A DNA stretch of 64,000 nt from GCA-003244245 sp963822695 (GTDB lineage: Bacteria; Actinomycetota; Actinomycetes; Mycobacteriales; Pseudonocardiaceae), in assembly GCA_963822695.1 (NCBI GenBank), contig CAWGJH010000024.1, positions 348,596-412,595 of the forward strand, read 5' to 3'. Below, piece by piece: positions 16,628 to 26,890 of the stretch (its first letter is position 1; each line of letters opens with the position of its first letter). Position numbers and translations under genes: made by a program. Below the pieces are notes generated by a model. It saw only the letters and a program-made list of their open reading frames with translations. It searched no databases and was not told the DNA's origin.

Positions 16628-19600
16628 TCAGGCGCCAAAGGAGCGCTCCACGACGGCGCGGGCTCTGCGGGTGATCCGGCGGTATTCGTCGATCGCCTCG
16701 CCGGGGTCGTTATCCGCGGAGCGCCCCAGTGCCATGGCCACGGCGGCCAGTTCCCGGCCGGAACTGGGCAGTTGGTCAACCTGCTTGCCGCGCACCAGGG
16801 TAAGTACGTTGCGGGTCTTGGTGGCGAGTGTCCAGGCCGCCAGCAGGGCCTCCGCGTCGGCACTGGAGAGCAGTCCGGCCTCAGTGGCGGCCCGCAGGGC
16901 GGTTCCCGTTGACGGGGTTCGCAGCGCTGGGACCTCATGAGCGTGCTGCAACTGCAGCAATTGGATGGTCCACTCCACGTCGGCCAGCCCGCCGCGACCG
17001 AGCTTGGTGTGGGTGGTCGGATCGGCACCGCGGGGCAGTCGCTCGGAGTCGACTCTGGCCTTGATCCGGCGAATCTCGGTGGCGTGGCGCGCGGTCAGCC
17101 CGCCTGCGGGGTAGCGCACCGGGTCGATGACCGAGGCGAACCGCTCCCCCAGGTCCACATCGCCAGCCACCGGGGTGGCCCGCAGCAACGCCTGCGCCTC
17201 CCAGGGCTGTGCCCACTGAGTGTAGTAGGCCTGGTAGGACGACAGGGTGCGCACCAGCGGGCCGGACCGTCCCTCCGGCCGCAGCCCGGTGTCGATCACC
17301 AGGGGTGGATCCTGGCTGGGTGAGCCGAGCAGGGTGCGCACCGACTCGGCGACTGAGGAGGCGAAACGCACGATGTCGGTCTCAGTGTAGTGGCCGGCCT
17401 GCGCACCCGTCCGCGCATCACAGACAAACAGAACGTCGGCGTCAGAGCTGTAACCCAGCTCCGCGCCCCCCAACCGGCCCATCCCGATCACCGCGATCCG
17501 GGCTGGCTCGGCCTGCCTGCGTTCGATCTCAGCGCGCAGCGCGACGTCCAACGCCGAGGCCAGCACCGCAGTCCACACCGAGGACAGAGCGGCACACACC
17601 GCGTCAACATCGAGTAGTCCGAGCAGGTCAGCGCAGGCGATCCGGAACAGTTCGTGCCGGCGCAGCGCCCTGGCGGCTGTCACCGCGGCACCGGGGTCAC
17701 GGTAACGGCCTGCGGTGGAGCGCAGCGATGTCGCCACCTCCGCCGGGTCGCGGCCAGCCAGCTCGCCCAGGTCAGCCAGCAGCTGCAACGCCTCGGGTGC
17801 CCGGACCAGCAGGTCGGCCACCATCCGGGAAGTGCCGAGCAGCGCCATCAGCCGCTGCGCCACGGCACCCTCGTCGCGCAGCAACCGCAGGTACCACGGG
17901 GTGTCGTCGAGCGCCTCGGATACCCGCCGGTAGGCGGCCAGCCCACGGTCGGGGTCTGGGGTGTCGGCAAGGAACTCCAGCAGGACTGGTAACAACGCGG
18001 ACTGGATCGCCGCCCGCCGCGAAACCCCGTCGGTGAGCGCCCGCAGATGCCCCAACGCCCCCTGCGGTGAGGCGTAGCCCAGCGCCACCAGCCGCGCCTT
18101 CGCCGAGGACTCCGAGAGCCGGTAGGCCTCGGTGGGCACCCTGGCCACGGCCTCCAGCAACGGCCGGTAGAACAGCTTCTGGTGCAGCCGGCGGGCCCGG
18201 TGCGACTGCCGGGTGTGCTCCATACGCAGCACCCCGAGAGCATCGTGCGTCCCGTCTGGCCGCATCCCCGCGGCGCGGGCCAGCCAGCGCCACGCCGCGG
18301 TGTCGTCATCGGCCGGGAGCAGGTGGGTGCGGCGCAGCTTCTGCAGCTGCAACCGGTGCTCCAGCAGGCGCAGGAACCGGTAGGAGGCCGCGAGATTCGC
18401 GGCGTCGTCCCGGCCGACGTACCCGCCTGCGCTCAGCGCGGCCAACGCCTGCACGGTGGACGCGACCCGCAACGACTCGTCGGTGCGGCCATGCACCAGC
18501 TGCAGCAACTGCACGGCGAACTCCACGTCGCGCAGACCGCCGTGACCCAGCTTGAGCTCCCGGTCCAGCAGCTCGGCGCGAACGTGGTTGGCGACCCGGC
18601 GACGCATCGCCTGAACCTCGGCCACGAAGTTCTCCCGGTCCGCGGCGGTCCACACCAGGGGTGCGACGGCCTGCAGATAGCGGGCGCCGAGCTCGGCGTC
18701 ACCAGCGATCGGACGGGCCTTGAGCAGCGCTTGGAACTCCCAGGTCTTGGCCCACCGGCGGTAGTAGGACAGGTACCCTTCCAGCGTGCGCACCAGCGCG
18801 CCGGCCTTGCCCTCCGGGCGCAGCGCCGCGTCAACCTCAAAACACGCCGACGCCAGCCGCATCGTCGCCGAGGCCAGCTTGGTGGCCGCACCCAACTCGT
18901 CCTCGGAACCACCCACAAAGATCACGTCAACGTCGGAGACGTAATTGAGTTCGGCCCCGCCACACTTGCCCATCCCGATGACGGCGAGCCGGGGTGGTTG
19001 CCCGCCCGGAGCCACCTCGGTCACCGCAACGGCCAGCGCGGCGCGCAGTACCCCGCCCGCGAGTTCGGCGAGCGCCTCTCCGACCTGTTCGAAGGGCACC
19101 ACCGGCAAGTCGGGCTCCACCACGGCTGCCAGGTCGGCGGCCGCGAGCTCGGCAATCAGGTCACGGTAAACAACCCGCAGCGCCCGCTGAGCCTTGACGC
19201 CAGTCAACGATGCCCGGGGCTCATCCGGGTTGCCTGACGGCGGACCGGTGGGGTCGGCGCCGATGGCGGCGAGCAGCCGCCGCACCGCTCGGTCCGCCCA
19301 GGCCGGCTGGGCCGCCTCTGAACTGGCCAAGCCGTGCCAGCGCTCCGGGTTGGCCACCAGGTGATCCCCGAGCGCGGTCGACGAGCCGAGCACCCCGAGC
19401 AGGCGCCCACGCACCCCGGGGTCCCGGCGGATCAACCCGTCCAGCTCGGCCCATCCCTCCCCGAGGGCATGACCCAGCCGAGCCAAGGTGCGTAGCGCCA
19501 GGTTCGGGTCGGGTGCCCGGGACAGCGCCCACAGCACGTCCTCCGCATCCTGGCGGACCTGGCCATGCTGCCACCACCCCAGCCGCGTCAGAGTAGCCGC

Positions 19601-19666
19601 GGCACCGCCGTCGGTGAGCCCCAGCCGCGCCAGGGACAGTGCGGTCCACCTGCCTTCGATCGCCAC
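16628..19666 (-). CDS. glnE: Glutamine synthetase adenylyltransferase/adenylyl-removing enzyme
   Basis: A 1012-residue bifunctional nucleotidyltransferase that adenylylates and deadenylylates glutamine synthetase in response to nitrogen. Two homologous halves each carry a G-x-G...D-x-D catalytic motif: GMGKCGGAELNYVSDVD at about 231-247 and GMGRLGGAELGYSSDAD near residue 740. The GTG at 19666 is chosen: GGAG lies four bases upstream and it sits 13 bp after the glnA2 stop, so the two are co-transcribed. The longer open frame reaches back into glnA2 and is Ser/Arg-rich. The glnA2-glnE order matches mycobacteria. Confidence 0.94.
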   Translation of the reverse strand: MAIEGRWTALSLARLGLTDGGAAATLTRLGWWQHGQVRQDAEDVLWALSRAPDPNLALRTLARLGHALGEGWAELDGLIRRDPGVRGRLLGVLGSSTALGDHLVANPERWHGLASSEAAQPAWADRAVRRLLAAIGADPTGPPSGNPDEPRASLTGVKAQRALRVVYRDLIAELAAADLAAVVEPDLPVVPFEQVGEALAELAGGVLRAALAVAVTEVAPGGQPPRLAVIGMGKCGGAELNYVSDVDVIFVGGSEDELGAATKLASATMRLASACFEVDAALRPEGKAGALVRTLEGYLSYYRRWAKTWEFQALLKARPIAGDAELGARYLQAVAPLVWTAADRENFVAEVQAMRRRVANHVRAELLDRELKLGHGGLRDVEFAVQLLQLVHGRTDESLRVASTVQALAALSAGGYVGRDDAANLAASYRFLRLLEHRLQLQKLRRTHLLPADDDTAAWRWLARAAGMRPDGTHDALGVLRMEHTRQSHRARRLHQKLFYRPLLEAVARVPTEAYRLSESSAKARLVALGYASPQGALGHLRALTDGVSRRAAIQSALLPVLLEFLADTPDPDRGLAAYRRVSEALDDTPWYLRLLRDEGAVAQRLMALLGTSRMVADLLVRAPEALQLLADLGELAGRDPAEVATSLRSTAGRYRDPGAAVTAARALRRHELFRIACADLLGLLDVDAVCAALSSVWTAVLASALDVALRAEIERRQAEPARIAVIGMGRLGGAELGYSSDADVLFVCDARTGAQAGHYTETDIVRFASSVAESVRTLLGSPSQDPPLVIDTGLRPEGRSGPLVRTLSSYQAYYTQWAQPWEAQALLRATPVAGDVDLGERFASVIDPVRYPAGGLTARHATEIRRIKARVDSERLPRGADPTTHTKLGRGGLADVEWTIQLLQLQHAHEVPALRTPSTGTALRAATEAGLLSSADAEALLAAWTLATKTRNVLTLVRGKQVDQLPSSGRELAAVAMALGRSADNDPGEAIDEYRRITRRARAVVERSFGA

Positions 19667-19679
19667 GGCGCTCCCGACG

Positions 19680-21023
19680 CTAGAGGATGGGCAGGTAGGT
19701 GCGGAGCTCGTAGGGCGTGACGTGCCGTCGGTAGTTGTCCCACTCGGCGCGCTTGTTGCGCAGGAAGAAATCGAATACGTGCTCCCCGAGGGTCTCGGCG
19801 ACCAGCTCGGAGTTCTCCATCTCGACGAGCGCCTCGGACAGGTTCTGCGGCAGCGGTGCGTAGCCCGCCGCCCGCCGCTCTTGCTCAGACAGCAACCACA
19901 CGTCGTCCTCCGCGGCGGGCGGCAGCTCGTAGTTCTGCTGCACCCCACGCAACCCGGCGGCGAGGATCACCGCGTAGGCGAGGTAGGGGTTGCACGCCGA
20001 GTCCGGGGTGCGGATCTCCACCCGCCGGCTGGACGCTTTGCCCGGCGAGTACATCGGCACCCGGACCAGGGCCGAGCGGTTCGCGTGCCCCCAGCACACC
20101 GCGGTAGGGGCCTCTCCCCCGGTGATGAGCCGCTTGTAGGAGTTCACCCACTGGTTGGTCACCGCGGTGAGCTCCCGGGCATGTACCAGTATCCCGGCGA
20201 CGAAGGCTCGGCCGGTGGTGGAGAGCTCGTAGGGGTCATTGTCGTCGTGGAAGGCGTTGCGGTCGCCCTCGAACAGGCTCATGTGGGTGTGCATGGCCGA
20301 GCCGGGCTGGGCGGTGTAGGGCTTGGGCATGAACGAGGCGCGTACCCCCTGGGTGATCGCGACCTCCTTCACCACGTACCTGAAGGTCATGATGTTGTCG
20401 GCCATGGTGAGCGCGTCGGCATAGCGCAGGTCGATCTCCTGCTGGCCCGGAGCGCCCTCGTGATGGCTGAACTCCACCGAGATGCCCATCTGCTCCAGGG
20501 CCTCAATGGTATGCCGGCGGAAGTGCGGAGCGGCATCGTGGCTGGCCTGGTCGAAATACCCGCCGGAGTCGGCGGGTACCGGCTCGGAACCGTTGTCCGG
20601 CAGGTCACGCAGCAGGTAGAACTCGATCTCTGGGTGCACATAGCAGGTGAACCCGCTCACCGCCGCCCTCGACAGCGCCCGGGTCAGCACGTACCTCGGG
20701 TCGGCCCAGGACGGCGAACCGTCAGGCATCGTGATGTCACAGAACATCCGGGCCGAGTAGTGCTCCCCCCTCGGGTTCTCCCACGGCAGCACCTGGAAGG
20801 TAGCCGGGTCCGGCTTGGCGATCATGTCAGACTCGTAGGCCCGGGCAAAACCCTGGATAGCCGACCCGTCGAAACCAATGCCGTCGGCGAAGGCTCCCTC
20901 TAGCTCGGCCGGTGCCACGGCCACCGACTTCAGATAACCCAGAACGTCGGTGAACCACAACCGGACGAACCGGATGTCGCGTTCCTCCAGCGTGCGCAGC
21001 ACGAACTCCTGCTGGCGATCCAT
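19680..21023 (-). CDS. glnA2: Type I glutamine synthetase, GlnA2-like
   Basis: A 447-residue class I glutamine synthetase (glutamate + NH3 + ATP to glutamine), or a related gamma-glutamyl ligase. FADGIGFDGSAIQGF, the catalytic VHPEIEFYLL, GVRASFMPKPYTAQPGSAMH and NSYKRLITGGEAP (ATP/Glu site) are present. At the position of the adenylylation loop (NLYDLP in GlnA1) it has EDDVWLLSEQ, with no Tyr, as in mycobacterial GlnA2. So GlnE is unlikely to modify this enzyme and presumably acts on a GlnA1 elsewhere. The ATG at 21023 (MDRQQEFVLRTLEERDIRFV) gives the family's normal length. Confidence 0.93.
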   Translation of the reverse strand: MDRQQEFVLRTLEERDIRFVRLWFTDVLGYLKSVAVAPAELEGAFADGIGFDGSAIQGFARAYESDMIAKPDPATFQVLPWENPRGEHYSARMFCDITMPDGSPSWADPRYVLTRALSRAAVSGFTCYVHPEIEFYLLRDLPDNGSEPVPADSGGYFDQASHDAAPHFRRHTIEALEQMGISVEFSHHEGAPGQQEIDLRYADALTMADNIMTFRYVVKEVAITQGVRASFMPKPYTAQPGSAMHTHMSLFEGDRNAFHDDNDPYELSTTGRAFVAGILVHARELTAVTNQWVNSYKRLITGGEAPTAVCWGHANRSALVRVPMYSPGKASSRRVEIRTPDSACNPYLAYAVILAAGLRGVQQNYELPPAAEDDVWLLSEQERRAAGYAPLPQNLSEALVEMENSELVAETLGEHVFDFFLRNKRAEWDNYRRHVTPYELRTYLPIL

Positions 21024-21093
21024 GCGCGCAGGGTAGAGGACAGTCAGTGACGGCACTGTGGTCCGCCCCCTCCGATGCCCCTAGGATGACAGG

Positions 21094-21774
21094 GTGCGCC
21101 TTGTCGCCTTGTTCGCCGCGCTGATCATCGCGCTGGTCACATCCTGCAGCGGGAGCGGCGGGCAGACCGCCACAGTGCAGAAAGCTCCCCTTCCCGACGG
21201 TGCCACGCTGCTCGCCGACTCCGCCACAGCGATGCGGGCGGTGACCACCACCCATTTTGCTGTCAACGTCCAGGGCAACGCGCCAGGAGTACAACTCCGC
21301 TCCGCCGACGGCCAGCTCACCCGGGAGGGTTCCGCCCAGGGAACCGCCAAGGTGGACGAGGGCAGGCAAATCCTCGAACTGCAGTTCGTGATCATCGGCC
21401 AGACACTCTACCTGCACCCCCCCACCGGCCCGGTCCAGAAGTTGCCGTTGGCCTTTGCCGGTGAGGTGTATGACCCCTCGGTAATCCTGAACCCGGACCG
21501 GGGCATCGCTGCGGCGCTCTCCAGCGGGACGGGAGCCACCACCGAGGCCCGCGAGCAGGTCGACGGCGTGGACAGCTACCGGCTACAGGTCCAGTTCCCT
21601 GCCCAGCCACTCGGCACGCTGGTACCAGGGCTAGCCCCGGACAAAGCCAGTAAGATCTGGGTCGCAGCCCAGGGCTCACGGCTGATTCAGGCCCAGTTCC
21701 CGACGGCCTATGGCACGGCCACTGTCAAGTTCTCTCAGTTCGACGCCCCGGTCAACATCACCCCCCCGGCCTGA
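21094..21774 (+). CDS. lprG: LprG/LppX-family lipoprotein
   Basis: A 226-residue secreted lipoprotein. Hydrophobic signal MRLVALFAALIIALVTSC ends in a lipobox (VTSC, Cys18), followed by the LppX/LprG fold: LLADSATAMRAVTTTHFAV, then LPLAFAGEVYDPSVILNPDR and EQVDGVDSYRLQVQFPA. LprG proteins carry triacylated lipids across the periplasm and work with the P55 transporter, whose homologue begins 16 bp downstream. This is the conserved lprG-p55 operon of mycolate-type actinobacteria. It starts at GTG 21094. It is divergent from glnA2, with a 70-bp shared promoter region. Confidence 0.9.
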   Translation: MRLVALFAALIIALVTSCSGSGGQTATVQKAPLPDGATLLADSATAMRAVTTTHFAVNVQGNAPGVQLRSADGQLTREGSAQGTAKVDEGRQILELQFVIIGQTLYLHPPTGPVQKLPLAFAGEVYDPSVILNPDRGIAAALSSGTGATTEAREQVDGVDSYRLQVQFPAQPLGTLVPGLAPDKASKIWVAAQGSRLIQAQFPTAYGTATVKFSQFDAPVNITPPA

Positions 21775-21789
21775 TCCCGGGCTGCTCCG

Positions 21790-23391
21790 ATGGGCGCGAC
21801 AGCAACCCCGATCCGGCGTCGCAGGCTTGCCTTGGGCGCCGGCGCGCTGGTCACCCTCCTTGCCGCGCTGGATGCCTATGTCGTGGTCAGCCTGCTGGTC
21901 AACATCATCCGCGATCTGCAGGTACCGCTGAACCATCTGGAGCGGGCCACCCCGATCGTCACCGGCTTCCTGCTGGGCTACGTCGCGGCGATGCCGCTGC
22001 TGGGTCAAGCGTCCGACCGCTTCGGCCGGCGTGCGCTGTTGCAGGCCTGCCTGATCACGTTCGCGGCCGCGTCAGCGGTCACCGCGGTCGCGGCAACCCT
22101 GCCGGTGCTCGTGGCGGGGCGGACCCTGCAGGGCATCGCCGGTGGCGCGTTGCTACCGGTGTCCATGGCGCTGACCGCTGACCTGTGGCCAGGTCGTGGC
22201 CGGTCCACCGCGTTAGGTGCGCTGGGCGCTGCCCAGGAGTTGGGCAGCGTGCTGGGCCCGCTGTACGGCGCCGCGCTGGCCGCGCTGACCGGTTGGCGCG
22301 GCGTGTTCTGGGTGAACGTCCCGCTCGCGCTCGCCGCGGTGGTGGGGGTACAGCTGGCCGTTCCGGGTAATGCCCGCTCCGGAGTCGGGGGATCGCAAAA
22401 ACGGGCACCGCTGGACCTCCTCGGCGGTTGCCTGCTGGCGATCATGCTGGGGTTGCTGGTAGTGGGGTTGTACAATCCCGATCCCGACCATGGGGTGCTG
22501 CCGTCATGGGGATGGCCGGTACTGGGCACGGCCGCGGTGACCGGGGTGGTGTTCGTCCTGTGGGAGCGGCGGGCACCGGTGCGGCTACTGGATCCCGACG
22601 GCGTGCGGTGGCGAGCTTTCCTCGGTTCGCTGGGGGTCAGCCTGGCCGCTGGTGCGGCGCTGATGGTGACCCTGGTCAACGTCGAGCTTTATGCGCAGAC
22701 GTTGCTGGGCCGTGACGCCATCGGCGCGACGACGCTGCTGGTCCGGTTCCTGGTGGCGCTGCCAGTCGGGGCGCTGGCCGGAGGGGTGGCAGCAAGCCGG
22801 GTGGGCGACGCGGTGGTGACGCTGGCCGGGATGTTGCTGGCCGCCGCCGGCTACCTGCTGATCGCGGGATGGCCGGCGGACGTCGTGGCTGCTCGCCACG
22901 ACCTGGGCCTGCTGACCCTGCCCCGGCTCGACTCCGACCTGGCGCTGGCCGGCTTGGGGCTCGGCCTGGTGATCGCGCCACTGTCCGCGGTGGCGCTGCG
23001 CGCGACCCCGCCCGATCGGCACGGCGTGGTGTCCGCCGCGGTGGTGGTGGCCCGGATGACCGGCATGCTGGTAGGCGTGGCCGCGGTGTCCGCCTGGGGC
23101 CTGCACCGCTTCCGCGAACTCACCGCCGAGTTGGCCACCCCGCTACCCTTTGGCGTCAGTGCGCAGGTGTACCAACAGCAGATCGCCAGCTACCAGCTAG
23201 CCCTGCAGGCCGCACTCCGTATCCAGTACAAAGAGATCTTCCTGCTCACCTCGGCGGTGTGCCTGCTCGGTGCGGTTGGCGCTCTTCTCCTCAGCAAAGG
23301 GCTACTGGGCAATGGGCGCATTCGCCAGACTACCCAGGTGACGCGCAGCGTCAACAACTTAAGCGACGCACAGCGTCGACCGCTTCGGTAG
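21790..23391 (+). CDS. P55-like major facilitator transporter
   Basis: A 533-residue, 14-helix MFS exporter of the drug:H+ antiporter type. Motif A is GQASDRFGRRALLQ and motif C lies in AAQELGSVLGPLYGAAL. The partner gene lprG is directly upstream with a 16-bp gap. In mycobacteria the LprG/P55 pair exports triacylglycerides and related lipids to the envelope and contributes to intrinsic drug tolerance; the same role is inferred here. The 3' end overlaps the convergent TAP-like hydrolase gene by 33 bp. Confidence 0.9.
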   Translation: MGATATPIRRRRLALGAGALVTLLAALDAYVVVSLLVNIIRDLQVPLNHLERATPIVTGFLLGYVAAMPLLGQASDRFGRRALLQACLITFAAASAVTAVAATLPVLVAGRTLQGIAGGALLPVSMALTADLWPGRGRSTALGALGAAQELGSVLGPLYGAALAALTGWRGVFWVNVPLALAAVVGVQLAVPGNARSGVGGSQKRAPLDLLGGCLLAIMLGLLVVGLYNPDPDHGVLPSWGWPVLGTAAVTGVVFVLWERRAPVRLLDPDGVRWRAFLGSLGVSLAAGAALMVTLVNVELYAQTLLGRDAIGATTLLVRFLVALPVGALAGGVAASRVGDAVVTLAGMLLAAAGYLLIAGWPADVVAARHDLGLLTLPRLDSDLALAGLGLGLVIAPLSAVALRATPPDRHGVVSAAVVVARMTGMLVGVAAVSAWGLHRFRELTAELATPLPFGVSAQVYQQQIASYQLALQAALRIQYKEIFLLTSAVCLLGAVGALLLSKGLLGNGRIRQTTQVTRSVNNLSDAQRRPLR

Positions 23392-24960
23392 GACGAGCCG
23401 CACCAGGTAGTTGGACACCGCGTCGTCCACGCACTTCACTCCCTGCAGGGCGACGGTGTGCTGGTTCCCCTCGAAGCTGACCAACTTGCCGCGGAGCTGT
23501 CGGGCCAGCTCCACCCCAGCCTGGTACGGAGTGGCCGGGTCGCCGGTCGTAGAGATCACGAGCACCGGCGGTAGCCCCGCCACCTGTGGGTCTCCGGGCT
23601 CGCCGCTCGGCGGTACGGGCCAGAAAGCGCAGGCATCCCGAGCCGCCGACGGCGGGTGCCCGTCATCAAGGAAGGGCGCGGCCTGCCGGTAGAGCCGATC
23701 GGCCTCCCAGACCACCGCCGGATCCGTCACCGGAGGGTCGTCAACACAGCGGACTGCCTTGAAGGCATCCTGACTGCCGGAGTAGCCGTGCTCGTCGCGC
23801 TGGTAGTAGATGTCGGCCAACGTCAACAGGGTGGAACCGGTCCCGTTGGCCAATTCGGTGAGACCCCGATTGAGCACTGGCCAGAGCTGGTCGGTGTACA
23901 GAGCCTGAATCGTGCCGATGGTCGCGTCGGTGTAGGACAACTTGCGGTCGCCGACCGACCGCGCCGCCGTGGCTAGTGGCAGCAATAACTGCTGGAACCC
24001 GTGGCTGGCCTGGTCTTTCGGGGTGTTGCCCAACCAGCAGTGGGATTGCGCGAGGCACCAGCTGACGAATGCGTCGAACGACTGCTGGAATCCCGCACCC
24101 TGATTCACCAAACTCCCCACCAGGTTTTCATCCGGGTTCAGCGCGCCGTCGAGCACCATCGCCCGCACATTGCCCGGGAACTGCTCGGCGTAGGAGGTAC
24201 CGATCCGGGTGCCGTAGGAATAGCCCAGGTAGTTGAGTTCCGTGTCGCCGAGGGCGGAGCGCATCACGTCCATGTCCCGCGCGACATCCCTGGTGCCGGC
24301 GTTGGCGAGCACGTCCTTGCCCACCCGCTGGGCGCACCGCGCGGCGTAGGCCCGGTTCACGCTCTCGGTATGAGCGATCCCGGCCGGCGAGGTGTCCAAG
24401 TGAACGTCGAGCCGCTCGGCGTCCTCCTCCTGGGTGTTCCGACAGACGATCTTCGGCTCGCTCGCGCCGACTCCTCGGGGATCGAACCCGACCACATCGA
24501 ACCGGCGACCCAGCTCGGTACCGGCCACCACCCCGGCCAGCGACGCGACGGCACCCATTCCCGAAGCACCCGGACCGCCGGGGTTGACCAGGAGCGAACC
24601 CAGCCGCTCTTGCTGGTTATCGGCGGGGCGGCGGAGCAATCCGAGCCGCGCGGCGCGCCCTTCCGGGTGGGCGTAGTCCAGCGGTACCTCCACTCGGGCG
24701 CACTGCAGCGTGGGGTTCGCGAAGGACTCCCGATCACGGTCGGTGGTGGCGAAGTCCTGGCAACCGCCCCAGGTCAGGCGCTGGCTGTAGAACCGCTCGA
24801 GGCCCAGGGGCACCCGCCCGGCGGGGCCGTGCTGGTGCGGCGTGAAGTCTGACTGTGAGGTTCTCCCGGTGGGCTGGCGGCTGCCTGCGGCTTCGGCAGT
24901 GCAACCGCTGAGGGCAAGCACGATCCCCAGGACAGCGGTCGGGCGCAACAGGCGCGACAT
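23359..24960 (-). CDS. Secreted TAP-like alpha/beta hydrolase lipoprotein (Hip1/CaeA type)
   Basis: A 533-residue exported serine hydrolase. The ATG at 24960 opens a signal peptide, MSRLLRPTAVLGIVLALSGC, with a lipobox. VEVPLDYAHPEG, LLVNPGGPGASG and DVVGFDPRGVGAS are typical of tripeptidyl aminopeptidase-like proteins. The nucleophile Ser is in YLGYSYGTRIG, and the TAP-like C-terminal domain holds VISTTGDPATPYQAG (acid) and FEGNQHTVAL (His). Its place near glnA2 and panB matches the Hip1/CaeA position in mycobacteria. It probably cleaves peptides or esters at the cell surface. Confidence 0.9.
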   Translation of the reverse strand: MSRLLRPTAVLGIVLALSGCTAEAAGSRQPTGRTSQSDFTPHQHGPAGRVPLGLERFYSQRLTWGGCQDFATTDRDRESFANPTLQCARVEVPLDYAHPEGRAARLGLLRRPADNQQERLGSLLVNPGGPGASGMGAVASLAGVVAGTELGRRFDVVGFDPRGVGASEPKIVCRNTQEEDAERLDVHLDTSPAGIAHTESVNRAYAARCAQRVGKDVLANAGTRDVARDMDVMRSALGDTELNYLGYSYGTRIGTSYAEQFPGNVRAMVLDGALNPDENLVGSLVNQGAGFQQSFDAFVSWCLAQSHCWLGNTPKDQASHGFQQLLLPLATAARSVGDRKLSYTDATIGTIQALYTDQLWPVLNRGLTELANGTGSTLLTLADIYYQRDEHGYSGSQDAFKAVRCVDDPPVTDPAVVWEADRLYRQAAPFLDDGHPPSAARDACAFWPVPPSGEPGDPQVAGLPPVLVISTTGDPATPYQAGVELARQLRGKLVSFEGNQHTVALQGVKCVDDAVSNYLVRLVLPKRSTLCVA

Positions 24961-25033
24961 CCGGCAGATCCTAGTGAGCGCCGAACAGCTCTGGATCTCC
25001 GGCGCTGGCCTGCGGTAGGCGGATGATGAGGGC

Positions 25034-26767
25034 ATGCCGCAGCTGCGTCTGGCCCTGGCCCAGGTGAACCCGTGCGTGGGTGACGTCGCGGGCAACACCA
25101 CGATGATCGCCGCGCGCTGCCAGGAAGCCGCCGCCGTCGGTGCGCACATCGTGGTGTTCGGCGAGATGGCGCTGACCGGCTACCCGGTGGAGGACCTCGC
25201 GCTGCGGGAGTCCTTCGTCGCCGGGTCGGTGCAAGCTCTCCAGACGCTGGCAGCGCGGCTCGCGCGGGACGGCTTCGGGGAGCTGGCCGCCGTCGTCGGA
25301 TATCTGGACGCCGACGCCCACGGTCCCCGCGACGCGGCGGCGGTCTTGTACCGCGGGCGGGTGGTAGCCCGCCAGTTCAAGCACCATCTGCCCAATTACG
25401 GGGTTTTCGACGAACGCCGCTACTTCATTCCGGGCACCACCTTGACCGTGTTCCGGCTGTACGGCCTGGAGATCGGGATGGTGATCTGCGAGGACATCTG
25501 GCAGGTGGGCGGTCCGATCACCGCGCTGGCGCAGGCCGGGGTGGACCTGGTGGTCGCCCCCAATGCCTCCCCCTACGAACGCGACAAGGACAATACCCGG
25601 CTGGCGCTGGTGAACCGCCGCGCCACCGAGGTGGGTGTGCCGCTGGCCTACTCCAACCTGGTGGGAGGCCAGGACGAGCTGGTCTTCGACGGCGACTCGA
25701 TGGTGATCGGCGGGCATGGCGAGCTGCTGTTGCGGGCACCGCAGTTCACCGAGCAACTCCTGGTCGGTGACCTGGACCTGCCCGGCGGATCGGCCAGGGC
25801 GGTAGGCCGGTACGCCGGGCTGGACGTTCGCCGGGTGGTCCTCGCCGACGATCCACTGCCGGCTTATCCCCCTGCGCTCCCCGCGCCGATGCCTGAGCCG
25901 CTCTCCGACGAGGCCGAGGTGTGGAGCGCGCTGGTGACCGGCCTGCGGGACTACACACGCAAGAACGGATTCCGCTCAGTGGTGCTCGGGTTGTCCGGCG
26001 GGATCGATTCCGCGGTGTGTGCCGCGCTCGCGGTGGATGCGCTGGGCGCCGACGCGGTGTACGGGGTCTCGATGCCCTCGTCGTATTCCTCGACGCACTC
26101 CCGATCCGACGCCGCCGACCTGGCTGAGCGCACCGGCCTGCATTACCAGGTACAGCCGATCACGGAGATGGTCGATGTCTTCGTGCGCCAGCTCGGCTTG
26201 TCTGGCATCGCTGAGGAGAACGTGCAGGCCCGCTGCCGGGGGATGACCCTGATGGCGCTGTCCAACCAGCATGGCCATCTGGTGCTGGCCACCGGCAACA
26301 AGTCCGAGCTCGCGGTAGGGTACACGACGATTTACGGCGACGCGGTCGGTGGGTTCGCGCCGATCAAGGACGTGCCGAAGACCGTGGTGTGGGCGCTGGC
26401 GCGGTGGCGCAACACCGTGGCCGAGAAACGGGGTGAAACCCCGCCGATCCCGCCCAACTCGATCGGCAAGCCGCCCTCGGCTGAGCTTCGTCCCGGCCAA
26501 CTCGACGCCGACTCGCTGCCTGACTACCTGCTGCTCGACGAGGTGCTCGACGACTATGTGGAGGGTGACCGCGGTTTCTACGACCTGGTGGCGGCGGGTT
26601 TCGCACCGGAGCTAGTCGAGCGCATCATGCAGTTGGTGGACGCCGCAGAGTACAAACGCAGGCAGTATCCGCCCGGCACGAAGATCACCTTGAAGGCTTT
26701 CGGCCGGGACCGGCGACTGCCCATCACCAACCGCTGGCGCGAACGCGCGCCGACGACTGAGCGGTGA
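25034..26767 (+). CDS. nadE: Glutamine-dependent NAD+ synthetase
   Basis: A 577-residue two-domain enzyme for the last step of NAD synthesis. The N-terminal nitrilase-type glutaminase has the Glu44/Lys116/Cys152 triad (FGEMALTGYP, QFKHHLPNYG, MVICEDIW). The C-terminal NAD synthetase has the PP-loop SGGIDS at 321-326, then VGYTTIYGD and the TLKAFGRDRRLPITNRW tail. It is the compact glutaminase form rather than the about 680-residue mycobacterial form. The start is ATG 25034, 73 bp from the divergent hydrolase gene. Confidence 0.95.
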   Translation: MPQLRLALAQVNPCVGDVAGNTTMIAARCQEAAAVGAHIVVFGEMALTGYPVEDLALRESFVAGSVQALQTLAARLARDGFGELAAVVGYLDADAHGPRDAAAVLYRGRVVARQFKHHLPNYGVFDERRYFIPGTTLTVFRLYGLEIGMVICEDIWQVGGPITALAQAGVDLVVAPNASPYERDKDNTRLALVNRRATEVGVPLAYSNLVGGQDELVFDGDSMVIGGHGELLLRAPQFTEQLLVGDLDLPGGSARAVGRYAGLDVRRVVLADDPLPAYPPALPAPMPEPLSDEAEVWSALVTGLRDYTRKNGFRSVVLGLSGGIDSAVCAALAVDALGADAVYGVSMPSSYSSTHSRSDAADLAERTGLHYQVQPITEMVDVFVRQLGLSGIAEENVQARCRGMTLMALSNQHGHLVLATGNKSELAVGYTTIYGDAVGGFAPIKDVPKTVVWALARWRNTVAEKRGETPPIPPNSIGKPPSAELRPGQLDADSLPDYLLLDEVLDDYVEGDRGFYDLVAAGFAPELVERIMQLVDAAEYKRRQYPPGTKITLKAFGRDRRLPITNRWRERAPTTER

Positions 26768-26890
26768 ACCCTGTGAGCCTCGTCGCACGCTAGTGCCGGC
26801 CCTGATAATCGGTGCCAGGCTTGTGACATAAGCGATTCGGCATGACCCGGGGACCGGCGAGCAACGGCCAGCCTCGAGGGAGGACGGTCG

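Noticed and set aside
19488..20903. Long plus-strand open frame opposite glnA2
   Set aside because: The glutamine synthetase on the minus strand is unmistakable; the plus-strand product is a His/Gly/Val-rich shadow.
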